64,000 nt of DNA from Glaciihabitans sp. (GTDB lineage Bacteria > Actinomycetota > Actinomycetes > Actinomycetales > Microbacteriaceae). Each line of letters opens with the position of its first letter. Position 1 is the stretch's first letter. Made by a program: the position numbers and the translations under genes. Under the pieces are notes generated by a model. It searched no databases. It had not been told where the DNA came from and saw nothing but the letters and a program-made list of their open reading frames with translations. The stretch lies in assembly GCA_025463785.1 (NCBI GenBank), contig JAODBD010000006.1:100577-164576 (forward strand). The letters run 5' to 3'. Positions 1-10,791 of this stretch are shown here, piece by piece.

Positions 1-21
1 TAGTCAGGGTCACGGTCGACG

Positions 22-58
22 ATTCTCCTGCACAACGGGGGTCTTGCGGCAAGCCCCC
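22..58 (-). promoter_or_regulatory. Rifamycin-associated-element-like inverted repeat plus -10-like hexamer for a leftward gene
   Basis: GGGGGTCTTGCGGCAAGCCCCCC at 37-59 has core CTTGCGGCAAG (43-53) with G/C arms. On the minus strand it is followed by GAGAAT (27-22) and GTG at 13-11. Confidence 0.55.
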
Positions 59-164
59 CATGGCGCGGTAGATTGAAAATAGAGGGGCTCGGGATTTCCC
101 ACCCGCTCGTCACCTACGGCAGCACGTTGAGGCTTTCCGCGTGTAACTGGGGCAAGAAGTATCT

Positions 165-1100
165 CTACGGCGAGAAGCCAAACGCCTTCGACAACGACGA
201 CGCGGTCGCTGCATGGGCCAGATGCGGCACACCGGCCACATCCTCGTAGAGCCGCGTCAGCGAGTAGTGGGTGAGGGGTGTGCTCACGATGCGCGGAGTT
301 TCGCCACGGAAGGCGACTGTCGTGAGCACGCTGTTGCCCGGCAGGTTGTTATAGTCCTCGTCGGCGGTGACGATGATCGCGAGACGTCCCGAGGCCCAGT
401 CGGGGCCGGCCATGACTCCCGGCATCCAGATCTTCATCCAGGCATCGGCCGTGCTCAATGGGCAACTGTGCGCGTCATCGCAGGTATCCGGAACGACCAT
501 GCCGACATTGGGACGTGTGCCAGCAGAGATCGCGGCCGGAAGAGCGGCAAGCGGAACATCATATTTCTGGCAGTCCGCGCGTTCCGCCCGGTAGTAGGTC
601 CACGGATTGTGGCGAACGGCGTACGAGCCGTCGTTGACGGTCTCGCAGTTGCTCTTCATGGCATCCGCGTAAACCCCCGCGGTCTTGCCAGCAGCGATGG
701 CCTGGCCGAACACCGAAGCCCCGAGGACCGGGACCTGTGACGGGTCAAGATCATTGGTCACGCCCGCGGTCTGGCCGCCGGAGATGGCCAAATAGTTCGG
801 AAGAGAAGGATGCGTGATGGCGGTGTAGTGGGTCGCGTAACCATACTGCTTTGCGATACCGAAGGTGTACGGCAGGTCTTGCATCATCTGCTCGAGCGAG
901 TGATTTTCGAGGACGAAAACGAGCACTTTTGTGATGTGTGTGCCGGATGCCGACGTCGGGATGGCCGTCTGGCCCATGCTCGGCACCGGTTGCACGGCGC
1001 CGGACTGTGGCGCACCCGCGGTGCCTCCCGCGGCGCACCCTGTGATCGCGAGAACGGCTGCGAGACAGAGTCCAGCGACGAGCCGTGCGCTTTTTGGCAT
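165..1100 (-). CDS. Secreted phosphoesterase / acid phosphatase family protein
   Basis: Lipoprotein-like N-terminus (MPKSARLVAGLCLAAVLAITGCAAGG) and VFVLENHSLEQMM...HPSLPNYLAISGG phosphoesterase motifs. Start trimmed to 1100, overlapping the upstream stop. Confidence 0.8.
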   Translation of the reverse strand: MPKSARLVAGLCLAAVLAITGCAAGGTAGAPQSGAVQPVPSMGQTAIPTSASGTHITKVLVFVLENHSLEQMMQDLPYTFGIAKQYGYATHYTAITHPSLPNYLAISGGQTAGVTNDLDPSQVPVLGASVFGQAIAAGKTAGVYADAMKSNCETVNDGSYAVRHNPWTYYRAERADCQKYDVPLAALPAAISAGTRPNVGMVVPDTCDDAHSCPLSTADAWMKIWMPGVMAGPDWASGRLAIIVTADEDYNNLPGNSVLTTVAFRGETPRIVSTPLTHYSLTRLYEDVAGVPHLAHAATASSLSKAFGFSP

Positions 1101-2005
1101 CACGACAAAACGTCCTTCGTACTGAACCGGCCGAAAGCAAGTGCGCCGAAAATGATGAAATATGCGCCCTGCAGGAGAGCATTCTCGCCAAACGAGGTCC
1201 ACGAGATTGGGTCGCGAAGCAGATCGCCGAAGCTCAGCCAGTAGTTGCTGAACAGCCAGGGATGCAACCAGTCGAGCTGAGGCAGATTATCGAGCACCTG
1301 CGAAACGACCGACACGACAATCGTCGCCGCCATCGCGCCAACGGGTACGTCGGTCAGGGTCGAGAAGAACAGCCCGATGGCCGAGAGACCGAGCAACGAG
1401 ATCGTGATGAAACTCGCGATCAACAGCGAACGCACAAGCGATTCGCCAACTCCGATGGTGTTGCCCGAGAGCAGCGTGACCGGACCGATGGGAAACAGGG
1501 CGGCACCGATTAGCGCCCCCGCGGCCGCGACGGTGAGCGTCGCCGCGAGACTAAACACCGCTGCCCCGATGTATTTGACGACCAGCAGCCGCAGGCGTCC
1601 GGCCGGCGCTATGAGGAGATACCGGAGCGTCCCCGCCGACGCTTCCCCGGCGATGGTGTCGCCGGCAACGACGCCCACCGTCAGCGGCAGAAATAGCGGG
1701 ATGCAAACCGTGAGACCGAGGGCAGCGACGAACAGCCCGTTGTGCGTGATCTCGTCGAGAAAGGCCGGCCCGGACCCCCCGTTGCTGCGCGGGTTCGACT
1801 CGGTGAGGCGCACGGCAAGGGCGATCAGGATGGGAACTGCCGCGAGCGCAACCAGCATTGCCCAGGTGCGCTTGCGCCGGAACAGCACCGAGATCTCGGA
1901 GCGAAGCAGTGCCCAGCCCGCCGCTGGCCGAGCACGAACGTCGACCTCATCGCCCAGGGGCTGCCCGCTCACTGTCGGCACGGTCATGGGTTCACTGCTC
2001 AACAT
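1100..2005 (-). CDS. ABC-2 type transporter permease
   Basis: Multiple TM segments; directly follows an ABC ATPase on the same strand. Confidence 0.85.
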   Translation of the reverse strand: MLSSEPMTVPTVSGQPLGDEVDVRARPAAGWALLRSEISVLFRRKRTWAMLVALAAVPILIALAVRLTESNPRSNGGSGPAFLDEITHNGLFVAALGLTVCIPLFLPLTVGVVAGDTIAGEASAGTLRYLLIAPAGRLRLLVVKYIGAAVFSLAATLTVAAAGALIGAALFPIGPVTLLSGNTIGVGESLVRSLLIASFITISLLGLSAIGLFFSTLTDVPVGAMAATIVVSVVSQVLDNLPQLDWLHPWLFSNYWLSFGDLLRDPISWTSFGENALLQGAYFIIFGALAFGRFSTKDVLS

Positions 2006-2954
2006 TGAACCCCGCTCCCGTCAGGTCGACGAAACGATCTTCGAGACTGGTCTGTTCGACAGTGAAACCGTTCACTCGAACACCGGCCTCCACAAGCGCA
2101 GCCACGATGTCGCTCGCTTCGGTGGTTGCTCCGATGAGGTCGGCGGTGAGCTCGGCCATGGCGCCGCTTGCGACGGGAGTGGACTGGACCGTCAGACCAA
2201 GCCGCGACAGCACGGAATCGGCGAGGGCGGCATCCGGAGTCTTCAGAATCACAGCGCCGCGCCCGCTGCCTCGAAGCTCATCGAGCGTGCCCTGCGCGAC
2301 CAGGGCGCCCGCACTCATGATGGCGGCGTGAGTGCAGATCTGCTCGATCTCGGCGAGAAGGTGACTGGAGACGAAGACCGTCGTGCCCTCGGCGGCGAGT
2401 TCGCGCACCAGGGATCGCACTTCGCGGGTGCCCTGAGGGTCAAGTCCGTTAGTTGGTTCGTCAAGCACGAGCAGTTCCCGCGGGGTCAGCAGCGCGTTGG
2501 CAATGCCGAGTCGCTGTTTCATACCGAGCGAGTAGGCCTTCACCTTTTTCGCGGATGCCGCGGACAGCCCTACACGGTCGAGCGCGGCCGCGACGCGACG
2601 CTTGCGGGAGGCGCCCGTCGCGTACCGGTCGGCGGTGTCGAGGCGATGAAGGTTGTCGCTACCCGAGAGGTACGGGTAGAAGCCTGGGCCCTCGACGAGC
2701 GCGCCGACTCGGGGCAGCACCGTTGCGGATTCGCGCGGCATGGCTCCGCCGAGTACTACCGCTTCGCCGCTGGTCGGGTTCGCAAGGCCCAGCAGCAACC
2801 GAATTGTCGTCGTCTTGCCAGAGCCGTTCGGACCGAGGAACCCGAAGACGGCGCCGTGCGGCACGGCGAGATCAACACCTTTGACGGCATCGTGCTGGCC
2901 GAAGCGCTTGGTCAGCCCGTGGGTCTCGATCGCGAGCGATGCTCCGTCGCTCAC
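1992..2954 (-). CDS. ABC transporter ATP-binding protein
   Basis: Walker A GPNGSGKTTT, signature YSLGMKQRLGIA, Walker B LLVLDEP. Confidence 0.95.
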   Translation of the reverse strand: MSDGASLAIETHGLTKRFGQHDAVKGVDLAVPHGAVFGFLGPNGSGKTTTIRLLLGLANPTSGEAVVLGGAMPRESATVLPRVGALVEGPGFYPYLSGSDNLHRLDTADRYATGASRKRRVAAALDRVGLSAASAKKVKAYSLGMKQRLGIANALLTPRELLVLDEPTNGLDPQGTREVRSLVRELAAEGTTVFVSSHLLAEIEQICTHAAIMSAGALVAQGTLDELRGSGRGAVILKTPDAALADSVLSRLGLTVQSTPVASGAMAELTADLIGATTEASDIVAALVEAGVRVNGFTVEQTSLEDRFVDLTGAGFNVEQ

Positions 2955-4069
2955 TTCGCGGAAGCTACTGCCTGCAACCGATCGGCCGAAACCGAACCAA
3001 CGAGAACCCGACCATCAGTCGTGAACAGGATGTTGAGCAACGACGTGTGGAAGAGGTGCCCACCGGGCACCGATGTGGTCAGCAGCCCGAATTCACTCGA
3101 CGTCTGCAGCTTCGTCAGCGACGGGATGTTCGAGACGCTGACAACGGCATCCCAGCCGGTGCCCGACACGGTCGCCTTCGGCTTAGTGACCGACTTCGTC
3201 GACGGCTTCGCACCCGTGTCTGCCTTCTTCGTTGACTCCTGGGTCACCTTCGCACCGCTCGGCGGCGTGAAGGCGAAGAGAGACGCGCTCGGCTTGCTGA
3301 AGTCGATGGAGGCGAACTCGACGCTCACCGCCGGCGTCGTCTCGCCGCGAGCGGTAAGGTCAACTCCCAGTGGCAGGCCGGTCGCGGAATCGACCGCGAT
3401 CGAAACAGTGCCGATGAGGGTATCTGTCGCTTTAGGTGTCAGGACGAGATCGTAGGCTGCGCGACCAGCCACGGTAACCTGATCGCCGACCGTGACGGTG
3501 CTGGACGACTCCAGTTTGGCCAACAGAGCGGTCGCAATATCGCTCGGCGTCATGGATTGCTCGGGCTTCGTCTGGCGGGGCTTCGACTGGCCCGGTTGTG
3601 ACTGGCCCGGTTGCGACTGCCCGGGCCGCTTCATGATCGAGGCGTGCCCCTGAAGCGTTGCGTGCTGGGCGGTGTTGGCCTTCGAGTCGTAGATCCACAC
3701 GGATGAACCATTGCGAATGACATCCCGCTCGGCCAACTGGTCTATCACCTGGGCGCGCTCGCGCGATGGCCCGTCAACGTAGACACGAACGGAGTGGGTG
3801 CCGGTGAGAAGAGCGAGCGTCGAGGCTACCTGTGAACTCGAGCCCGGCCCGGTGCTCGGCAGCGAAGGCAGGCCGAGATTGGAGGTCTGCTGGACCGTCC
3901 CCGAGAACGAACTCACGCGTGACCCGGCAACTAGTGCAATGACCTGTGCTGGAGTCTTGGTCGGCAACGTCGCCGACGCCTCAGCGACCATCGGAACGGT
4001 GATCGCGACCGAGGCCACGACGCCCACCGCGATCACTGCGGGGACCCATCTCTTCCACATACTTGCCAT
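2951..4069 (-). CDS. LolA-like / sigma-E regulator-type secreted lipoprotein-carrier domain protein with QPGQS repeat linker
   Basis: Signal/TM N-terminus MWKRWVPAVIAVGVVASVAIT; beta-rich LolA-like sequence. Start set at ATG 4069. Confidence 0.7.
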   Translation of the reverse strand: MASMWKRWVPAVIAVGVVASVAITVPMVAEASATLPTKTPAQVIALVAGSRVSSFSGTVQQTSNLGLPSLPSTGPGSSSQVASTLALLTGTHSVRVYVDGPSRERAQVIDQLAERDVIRNGSSVWIYDSKANTAQHATLQGHASIMKRPGQSQPGQSQPGQSKPRQTKPEQSMTPSDIATALLAKLESSSTVTVGDQVTVAGRAAYDLVLTPKATDTLIGTVSIAVDSATGLPLGVDLTARGETTPAVSVEFASIDFSKPSASLFAFTPPSGAKVTQESTKKADTGAKPSTKSVTKPKATVSGTGWDAVVSVSNIPSLTKLQTSSEFGLLTTSVPGGHLFHTSLLNILFTTDGRVLVGSVSADRLQAVASAK

Positions 4070-4199
4070 GAAACACAACCTCCGGTGCCGATGTAGTGCA
4101 GTATCGGCTCGATTTCGGGTTAGGCTACGCCGATTTTCTGCCTGTTGGCTGAATTCTGCGGAGTTCGCCGCGCGGGTCAAACCTGGTTGGCACGCGCCC

Positions 4200-4964
4200 T
4201 CACGCGTTGTCTTTGCGGAACGTTCTCGTGCCGAACCAGAGACCGAGCCCGAACAGCACGAGGGTCCAGAGGACGCCCCACATCGTGGTGATCGTTGCGA
4301 TGTTGCCATTGAACAGCTCGCGGAGTGCATCGACCAGGTACTTGATCGGCATGAAGTCGCTCAGCGTTACGAGCCACTGCGGTGCCCCTGTCGCAACGCT
4401 GATGGGCAATAGGATGCCGGCGAGCAGCAGCACCGGAAGCGCGATGCTGTTGAGGATGGGAGCGAGGGCGTCCTCGCTCTTGAGCGTCAGCGCGAGCGCG
4501 TTGGACGCGGCGGAGCACGCACCACCGAGCAGCATTGTCAGGATGAGGCCGAGCAGCATGCCGCCGATCGATCCGCGCATCCCGAAGGCAAAGCCGAGCG
4601 CTACCAGGATGACGCCCTGCGCAAACAGCAGCGAGATGTCACGCAGGATGCGGCCCAGCAGCAGCGCGGTACGGCTCGCGGGAGTCACCCGCTCGGCTTC
4701 AATCACGCCCTCGCGCCACTCGGAGACCAGGCCAAACCCCGCGAAGAGCGCGCCAAACAGGCCCAGCTGGATGAGGAGGCCAGGTACGAAGAACGTGTAC
4801 GCATTGGTCGTACCGATCTGGGCGGCCAGGGGCTTTAGCAGCGGTCCGAACAGACAGAGGTAGAGCACGGGCTGCGCCAACCCAATGATGACCCAGGCGG
4901 GATTGCGGAGAGCGAGCCGCATCTGGCGGCGGAAGATGACCCAGGTTTGGAAGGCGAATGTCAT
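4200..4964 (-). CDS. ABC-2 type transporter permease (DrrB-like)
   Basis: MTFAFQTWVIFRRQMRLALRNPAWVIIGLAQPVLYLCLFGP, typical daunorubicin-type permease; adjacent ATPase. Confidence 0.9.
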   Translation of the reverse strand: MTFAFQTWVIFRRQMRLALRNPAWVIIGLAQPVLYLCLFGPLLKPLAAQIGTTNAYTFFVPGLLIQLGLFGALFAGFGLVSEWREGVIEAERVTPASRTALLLGRILRDISLLFAQGVILVALGFAFGMRGSIGGMLLGLILTMLLGGACSAASNALALTLKSEDALAPILNSIALPVLLLAGILLPISVATGAPQWLVTLSDFMPIKYLVDALRELFNGNIATITTMWGVLWTLVLFGLGLWFGTRTFRKDNA

Positions 4965-4975
4965 GGTGATGCTCC

Positions 4976-5941
4976 TCAGGCGTCTTCGCGAAGCGAACGG
5001 CCGGTCATGGTGAGAAAAACGTCGTCGAGCGTCGGCCTTCGAACCTCGATTGCGGCGAGGGAAACACCCGCGCGGTCGAGAGCACGCAACAGCGCGGGTA
5101 GCTCGGTGCCAGCGCTCGGTACCCGCATGGAAACGACCCTGCCGTTGACATCGGCTTCGGAGCCGTCGACCAGGCTGGCCAGATGACTCGCCGCGAGTGA
5201 GATCTGCGTCTCGTCGGCCAGGACCAGTTCGATGAGGTCCCCCGCGACCTGCCGCTTGAGTGCGTCGGGCGTATCTGAGGCGACGATCACTCCGTGGTCG
5301 ATCACCAGGATGCGGTCGCAGAGCGCATCGGCCTCATCGAGGTAGTGGGTCGTGAGGAAGATCGTCGAGCCAAGCTTCGTGCGCAGGCCGGAGATGTGAA
5401 CCCACAGGTTTGCACGTGCCTGCGGGTCGAGCCCCGTGGTCGGCTCGTCGAGGAAGACGAGCTTCGGGTCGTGAACGAGCCCCATCGCGATGTCGAGGCG
5501 GCGACGCTGCCCGCCGGACATCGTCTTGGGTTGCCGCTGCCACATCCCGTCGAGTTCGAGCTGGTCGAAGAGTTCTTTGCCGCGACGTTCGGCCCGGCTC
5601 GCGCTGATGCCGTAGAGCAGCGCGTGGTCGACTATCTCTTCGCCCGCGCGCGCGATGCCGGCGGTCGACCCGCTCTGTGAGACGTAGCCAATGCTTTGCC
5701 GCACCTTGATGGGCTCTTTGGCGAGGTCGAAGCCCGCGACAGTGGCGGTACCGGATGTCGGCTTGAGCAGGGTGGTCAGCATCCGAAGCGTCGTGGTCTT
5801 GCCCGCACCATTCGGGCCGAGGAAGCCGACAATCTCGCCCTCCTCGACGTCGATGTCGACGCCTCCGACCGCATTGACCGCAACCTTCTCGCGCCCGCGT
5901 TTCGTATCGAACGTTCTGGCCAGGCCTCGTGCGTGGATCAC
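4976..5941 (-). CDS. ABC transporter ATP-binding protein (DrrA-like)
   Basis: GPNGAGKTTTLRMLTTLLKPTSG, SGGQRRRLDIA, LVFLDEPTTGLDPQAR. Confidence 0.95.
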   Translation of the reverse strand: MIHARGLARTFDTKRGREKVAVNAVGGVDIDVEEGEIVGFLGPNGAGKTTTLRMLTTLLKPTSGTATVAGFDLAKEPIKVRQSIGYVSQSGSTAGIARAGEEIVDHALLYGISASRAERRGKELFDQLELDGMWQRQPKTMSGGQRRRLDIAMGLVHDPKLVFLDEPTTGLDPQARANLWVHISGLRTKLGSTIFLTTHYLDEADALCDRILVIDHGVIVASDTPDALKRQVAGDLIELVLADETQISLAASHLASLVDGSEADVNGRVVSMRVPSAGTELPALLRALDRAGVSLAAIEVRRPTLDDVFLTMTGRSLREDA

Positions 5942-6021
5942 GGCATGCTCCTTATCGTTGCGAACGGGAATTGTCGCAAACGGCAGTTTGGCAGGAGCCT
6001 ACGACGCTGGCCAGAAACGCG

Positions 6022-7032
6022 CTACGACTCGCGGGCCTTCGGCGACATCTCCGCGGTCCTGGCCGGATCCCGCTCGACAACCTCGGCAAGCACGTCGTCG
6101 ATCTGCGCCAGAAGCTCTGCCGGAATCACCACACCCGAAGCCCTGGCGTTCTCCTTCACCTGCTCGGGTCGGGATGCGCCGATGATGGCCGACGCCACGT
6201 TGTCATTCTGCAGCACCCACGCGACGGCGAGTTGCGCCAGCGAGAGGTCGAGCTGCTGCGCGATCGGCTGGAGATTCTGCACCCGCGCGAGCACGTCATC
6301 CCCGAGCCAGCGCTTGACCATATCCGCGCCGCCCTTATTATCGGTAGCGCGACTGCCGGCGGGCAGCGGTGCGCCCGGCTTGTACTTGCCGGTGAGCGCG
6401 CCCTGTGCGATAGGCGACCAGACGATCTGCGAGATGCCGAGTTCCTTCGAGGTCGGGACGACCTCCTCCTCGATGACCCGCCAAAGCGCGTTGTACTGCG
6501 GCTGGTTCGAGATGAGCTGGATGTTCAGCTCCTTCGCGAGCGCCGCCCCGGCACGCAGCTGGTCGGCCGTCCACTCGCTGACGCCGATGTACAGCACTTT
6601 GCCCTGCCGAACGACATCGGCGAATGCCTGCATGGTCTCCTCGAGCGGCGTCTCGACGTCGTAGCGGTGGGCCTGGTACAGGTCGATGTAGTCGGTCTGC
6701 AGGCGACCGAGCGAACCGTCGATGGACTCGAGGATGTGCTTGCGCGAGAGCCCGACATCGTTGTGTCCCTTGGGACCGGTCGGCCCGAACACCTTGGTGA
6801 AAATCTCGATCGACTGACGGCGCTCGCCCTTGAGAGCTTGACCGAGAACGGTCTCGGCGGCGGTGTTTGCGTACACGTCGGCGGTGTCAAAGGTCGTGAT
6901 GCCGTTCTCGATGGCGGCCTTCACGCAGGCGGTGGCGGCATCGTTTTCGATCTGCGAGCCATGGGTTAGCCAGTTGCCGTAAGTGATCTCAGAGATTTTG
7001 AATCCGGAGTTGCCGAGGTAGCGAAATTTCAT
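6022..7032 (-). CDS. Aldo/keto reductase family oxidoreductase
   Basis: MKFRYLGNSGFKISEITYGNW..., FDTADVYANTAAETVLGQAL, YIDLYQAHRYD. Confidence 0.92.
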   Translation of the reverse strand: MKFRYLGNSGFKISEITYGNWLTHGSQIENDAATACVKAAIENGITTFDTADVYANTAAETVLGQALKGERRQSIEIFTKVFGPTGPKGHNDVGLSRKHILESIDGSLGRLQTDYIDLYQAHRYDVETPLEETMQAFADVVRQGKVLYIGVSEWTADQLRAGAALAKELNIQLISNQPQYNALWRVIEEEVVPTSKELGISQIVWSPIAQGALTGKYKPGAPLPAGSRATDNKGGADMVKRWLGDDVLARVQNLQPIAQQLDLSLAQLAVAWVLQNDNVASAIIGASRPEQVKENARASGVVIPAELLAQIDDVLAEVVERDPARTAEMSPKARES

Positions 7033-7218
7033 TATTCAAGCGTAGCAAAGTGAGCGCTAACGAAAATCGTGGAGCCGACGGCGTTGGCCCGCGTCCGAGC
7101 TATCGCCCGACGGCGCAAAATCCGGCGCCGTCAAGGCCCACGCGTGAGCAGCGCGAGCGCATACTGATGAGGGCACGGGTAGCGCACCACACCCTCCCTG
7201 AGCTGAAGTGGGGCATAC

Positions 7219-8793
7219 ATGTCGATCGCTCGCGATGCGGAGATGCGCGGCGAGCCTCTCGTGGTGACGATTACCGGGGGGCGCATTTGCGGCGTTCGAG
7301 AAGGTCCCGTGCGGGCCTGGCGCGGCATCCCATATGCCGCTCCGCCCGTTGGCCAGCGCAGATTTCGCGCACCGGAGCCGGTGATCCCCTGGCCCGGCAT
7401 CCGCGATGCAACCACGTTCGGCAATGTTGCCGTGCAGGCCTACCACGGTCAATTCACAGGCGTGGGGCCGGGTGTTCCCTCGGGTGAAGACTGTCTGAGC
7501 ATCAATGTCATTGCGCCGGTACGCCCGACGAACGACGCGGCGGCCGGCATCCCGGTCATGGTGTTCGTTCACGGCGGCGGTTACAGCGCCGGCTCATCTC
7601 GTGACTTCTCTGGGCAGGGCCGGGGGTTCGTGCGGGGCGGTCGGGTGATCTACGTCAGTTTCAACTACCGGCTTGGAGCACTGGGCTACCTTGATTTTTC
7701 GCACTACTCCACCGCCGAGCGGAAAATCGACAGCAACCTCGGGCTTCGGGACCAGGTCGCAGCGCTGGCGTGGGTGCGCGCGAACATCGCCGCATTCGGC
7801 GGCAACCCCGACAACGTCACAATCTTTGGGGAGTCTGCTGGTGGCAATGCTGTCACTACCCTGCTTGCGACGCCCGCCGCCAGGGGGCTCTTCGCTCGAG
7901 CGATTGCACAAAGTTCCCCCGGGAATGCCGTCTACTCGTCCGAGCTCAGCGCGAAATGGGCTGCCGAATACATTGATGCCCTGCGGGCTCGGCTCCGAGA
8001 GAGCGGCTCGCCCCTCGCCGACGAAAGCGAGTTGGCAGTGCTGGAAGGCACCCCCGCGACCGAGTTGGTGACGGCGGCGCTCTCGATCCAAATGAACACG
8101 CCGGATGCCTATCCGGGCAGCTTCTGCCTCGCACCCGTCATCGACGGCAGTTTTCTCCCCGAACACCCCATTGCTGCATTCCGCGCTGGCCGCGCTCATC
8201 GCGTACCTCTCATCATTGGAACCAACGATCGCGAGGGGTCAGCGTTCCGGGGTCGGATCGACATCCTGCCGCGTTCGCCCAGGCGAATTCGCGCGCTCAT
8301 CCGACAGGCTCCTGCATCATCGCGAGGGCCAATGCGGAAGGCATACCCTGACTTGCCAGCACGCCGTGCGGCCGCCGACTTCGCTGGCGACTATGCCTTT
8401 TGGTACCCGAGCGTGAAGATCGCCGAATTGCATTCCCGGTTCGCCCCCGTGTACTGCTATCGGTTCGACGTCGCGCCGCGTCTGCTTCGATTCGTCGGGC
8501 TGGATGCCACACACGGAATCGAGATGTACGCCCTCTTCGATGAGACGAATGCGCCATTCGGCCGGGCCATGGTATCCCTTGGTGGTCGAGTCCAGTTCGC
8601 CAGCGCTGGCAAACGGATGCGAATCAATTGGCTTCGGTTCGCTTGCGGTCTGCCGCTCGCTGACGGATGGCCGCAGTACGAGGAAAAAAATCGATTCACC
8701 TGCATCATTGGCGAAGTCGACCGCATAGAAAGCGATCCGCGCGGGGACAGGCGCCGGGCATGGGATGCGTTCCTCCCGCTACCGGCCGCCTGA
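7219..8793 (+). CDS. Carboxylesterase/lipase family protein
   Basis: GIPYAAPPVGQRRF, EDCLSINVIAP, GESAGGNAV type-B carboxylesterase motifs. Confidence 0.92.
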   Translation: MSIARDAEMRGEPLVVTITGGRICGVREGPVRAWRGIPYAAPPVGQRRFRAPEPVIPWPGIRDATTFGNVAVQAYHGQFTGVGPGVPSGEDCLSINVIAPVRPTNDAAAGIPVMVFVHGGGYSAGSSRDFSGQGRGFVRGGRVIYVSFNYRLGALGYLDFSHYSTAERKIDSNLGLRDQVAALAWVRANIAAFGGNPDNVTIFGESAGGNAVTTLLATPAARGLFARAIAQSSPGNAVYSSELSAKWAAEYIDALRARLRESGSPLADESELAVLEGTPATELVTAALSIQMNTPDAYPGSFCLAPVIDGSFLPEHPIAAFRAGRAHRVPLIIGTNDREGSAFRGRIDILPRSPRRIRALIRQAPASSRGPMRKAYPDLPARRAAADFAGDYAFWYPSVKIAELHSRFAPVYCYRFDVAPRLLRFVGLDATHGIEMYALFDETNAPFGRAMVSLGGRVQFASAGKRMRINWLRFACGLPLADGWPQYEEKNRFTCIIGEVDRIESDPRGDRRRAWDAFLPLPAA

Positions 8794-8829
8794 ATCCTGC
8801 CGACCGTAGGTCTTGTCCACTGTCCCGGC

Positions 8830-10791
8830 TCAGTTGACGTGAACGCTCGGCCGCCGTTTCACGACCGGCTCCGATTCCCGCAGCACTTCGCGGGTCACCG
8901 GCGCGATCTCGCCCTTACCCGTGATGAGAAAGCGGAACATATTCTGCAGCGGGTTGCCCTCGGTCCACTCGAAGTAGATCTCGGGGACGACACCCGTGAC
9001 ATCCCGAATCTCAAGCAGCACCGCAGCGGCAGCAGCGGGCACACTGCTGCTTGAGACCTCGAGGACGCGGTAGCCGAACTTCACGAGACCGCGAACCTCC
9101 AACGCTTCCTCGAAGTCGGACGAGTCCGACGGGATCACCTCCAGGAAGATGATCGGCACCCGACTCGGGATGTGGCTGTACCGCCGTTCGTCTCGACTCT
9201 TGTCGCGATACTCCTCTTCGGTGTTCACGCCCGGCGTGTGGGAGACGATACGGATCCCGTCTGTCTCCTCGGCATCCTCCTGGACAAAGCCGGTTGCGGC
9301 TTCGTCGAGTGAAACCGACGTGGCCCGCAGCTGGAACGAGCGTCGAACTCGCGACAGGATTGAGATGGTCAGGATCGCAACGATGAAGAGCGCCGCGATG
9401 CGCACACCGTCGGGCCGTTCGACCATGTTCACGATCGCCGTGTACACGAAGATGACCGAAATCACACCGAATGCGATGGTACGTGCCCGCTGCTTCTTAC
9501 GGCGGGCAGACAGGGTGACCGCGATCGCCGCCGAGGTCATCAGGACCAGCACACCCGTCGCATATGCTCCGGCCTGCTTATCGACGTTCGCCTGGAAAAC
9601 GAGGGTGACGAGAAATGCGATGAAGGTGAAGACGAGCACCAGCGGACGCACTGCTCCCGCCCACTGCGGCGCCATGCCGTAACGGGGAAGATAGCGCGGC
9701 ACCAGGTTGAGGAGACCTGCCATCGCGCTCGCGCCGGCGAACCACAGGATCGCAATCGTGCTGAAGTCGTAAAACGAGCCGAACCACGGCCCAAGCAGTC
9801 CGTGCGCGAGAAATGCCAGCGCTCGGCCGTTGGCAGCACCGTTGAACTGCGCGGGAGTGATGAGAACGCTCGTGATGATGCTCGTCGCAATGAGGAAGAA
9901 ACTCATGATGACCGCGGCCGAGGTGAGCAGACGGCGTGCGCCGCGGATCCGGCCGGCCGGCGCATCGTCGGTGTCTGCTGCGTCGCCGCGGATGTGTGGC
10001 ATCACGGCGACGCCGGTCTCGAATCCGGACATCCCGAGAGCCAGTTTGGGAAAGGCCAGCAGCGCGAAGCCAATCGCCAGGAACAGGTTGCCGCGCTGCC
10101 CGAACACCTGCTGGTGCGCGACGTTCGCCCAGAACCCGTTGGCTCCGGTGATGAGCTGCGGGGCTTCGGCGATGTGGACGGCCGAAACGCCTACCACGAT
10201 GATGTTCAGCAGCAGGTAGACGCTCACGAGACCGACGGCGATGCCGATTGCCTCGCGGAAGCCCTTCAGGAACACGATGCCGAGCGCGGCGATCAGCAGA
10301 TAGGTCAGCAGCGCGTTCTGGCCATGGAGCCAGGTCGGCATGAGCGGGTTTTGCACGAAGTGCTGGGCGGCATCCGCAGCGGAAAGGGTGATCGTGATCA
10401 TGAAGTCGGTTACCGCGAATCCCAGCAGCACCAGGACGAACAGTTTGCCCGCCCACCACGGCAGCAACCGCTCGAGCATGGCGATTGATCCCGACCCGCG
10501 GAAGCTCTCCTGCGCCACCCGCCGATAGACCGGCAGGGCGCCGAGCAGCGTCAACGCGACAAGGACAATCGTGGCGAACGGCGAGAGAAACTGCGCGGCA
10601 AGAAATGCGATGGCCGGTGCGTAGCCGAGTGACGAGAAGTAGTCGACGCCGGTCAGGCACATGACCTTCCACCACGAGTCTGGCTTGTCGACCTCTCTCG
10701 CGTGCGGACCCCGACCGCGGCTTCGGGGATCGACGAGACCGTTCAACATCCAGGTACGCACTGTGCCGCGCCTCGTCGTTTCGTCCAACAC
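8830..10791 (-). CDS. APC family amino acid permease with C-terminal cytoplasmic domain
   Basis: [34 protein letters not shown] and about 12 TM segments. Confidence 0.88.
   Translation of the reverse strand: MLDETTRRGTVRTWMLNGLVDPRSRGRGPHAREVDKPDSWWKVMCLTGVDYFSSLGYAPAIAFLAAQFLSPFATIVLVALTLLGALPVYRRVAQESFRGSGSIAMLERLLPWWAGKLFVLVLLGFAVTDFMITITLSAADAAQHFVQNPLMPTWLHGQNALLTYLLIAALGIVFLKGFREAIGIAVGLVSVYLLLNIIVVGVSAVHIAEAPQLITGANGFWANVAHQQVFGQRGNLFLAIGFALLAFPKLALGMSGFETGVAVMPHIRGDAADTDDAPAGRIRGARRLLTSAAVIMSFFLIATSIITSVLITPAQFNGAANGRALAFLAHGLLGPWFGSFYDFSTIAILWFAGASAMAGLLNLVPRYLPRYGMAPQWAGAVRPLVLVFTFIAFLVTLVFQANVDKQAGAYATGVLVLMTSAAIAVTLSARRKKQRARTIAFGVISVIFVYTAIVNMVERPDGVRIAALFIVAILTISILSRVRRSFQLRATSVSLDEAATGFVQEDAEETDGIRIVSHTPGVNTEEEYRDKSRDERRYSHIPSRVPIIFLEVIPSDSSDFEEALEVRGLVKFGYRVLEVSSSSVPAAAAAVLLEIRDVTGVVPEIYFEWTEGNPLQNMFRFLITGKGEIAPVTREVLRESEPVVKRRPSVHVN

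Noticed and set aside
1377-3455. 692-aa plus-strand ORF
   Set aside because: Antisense to a well-supported ABC permease, ATPase and LolA-like gene; Arg/Ser/Pro-rich translation typical of shadow ORFs in high-GC DNA.
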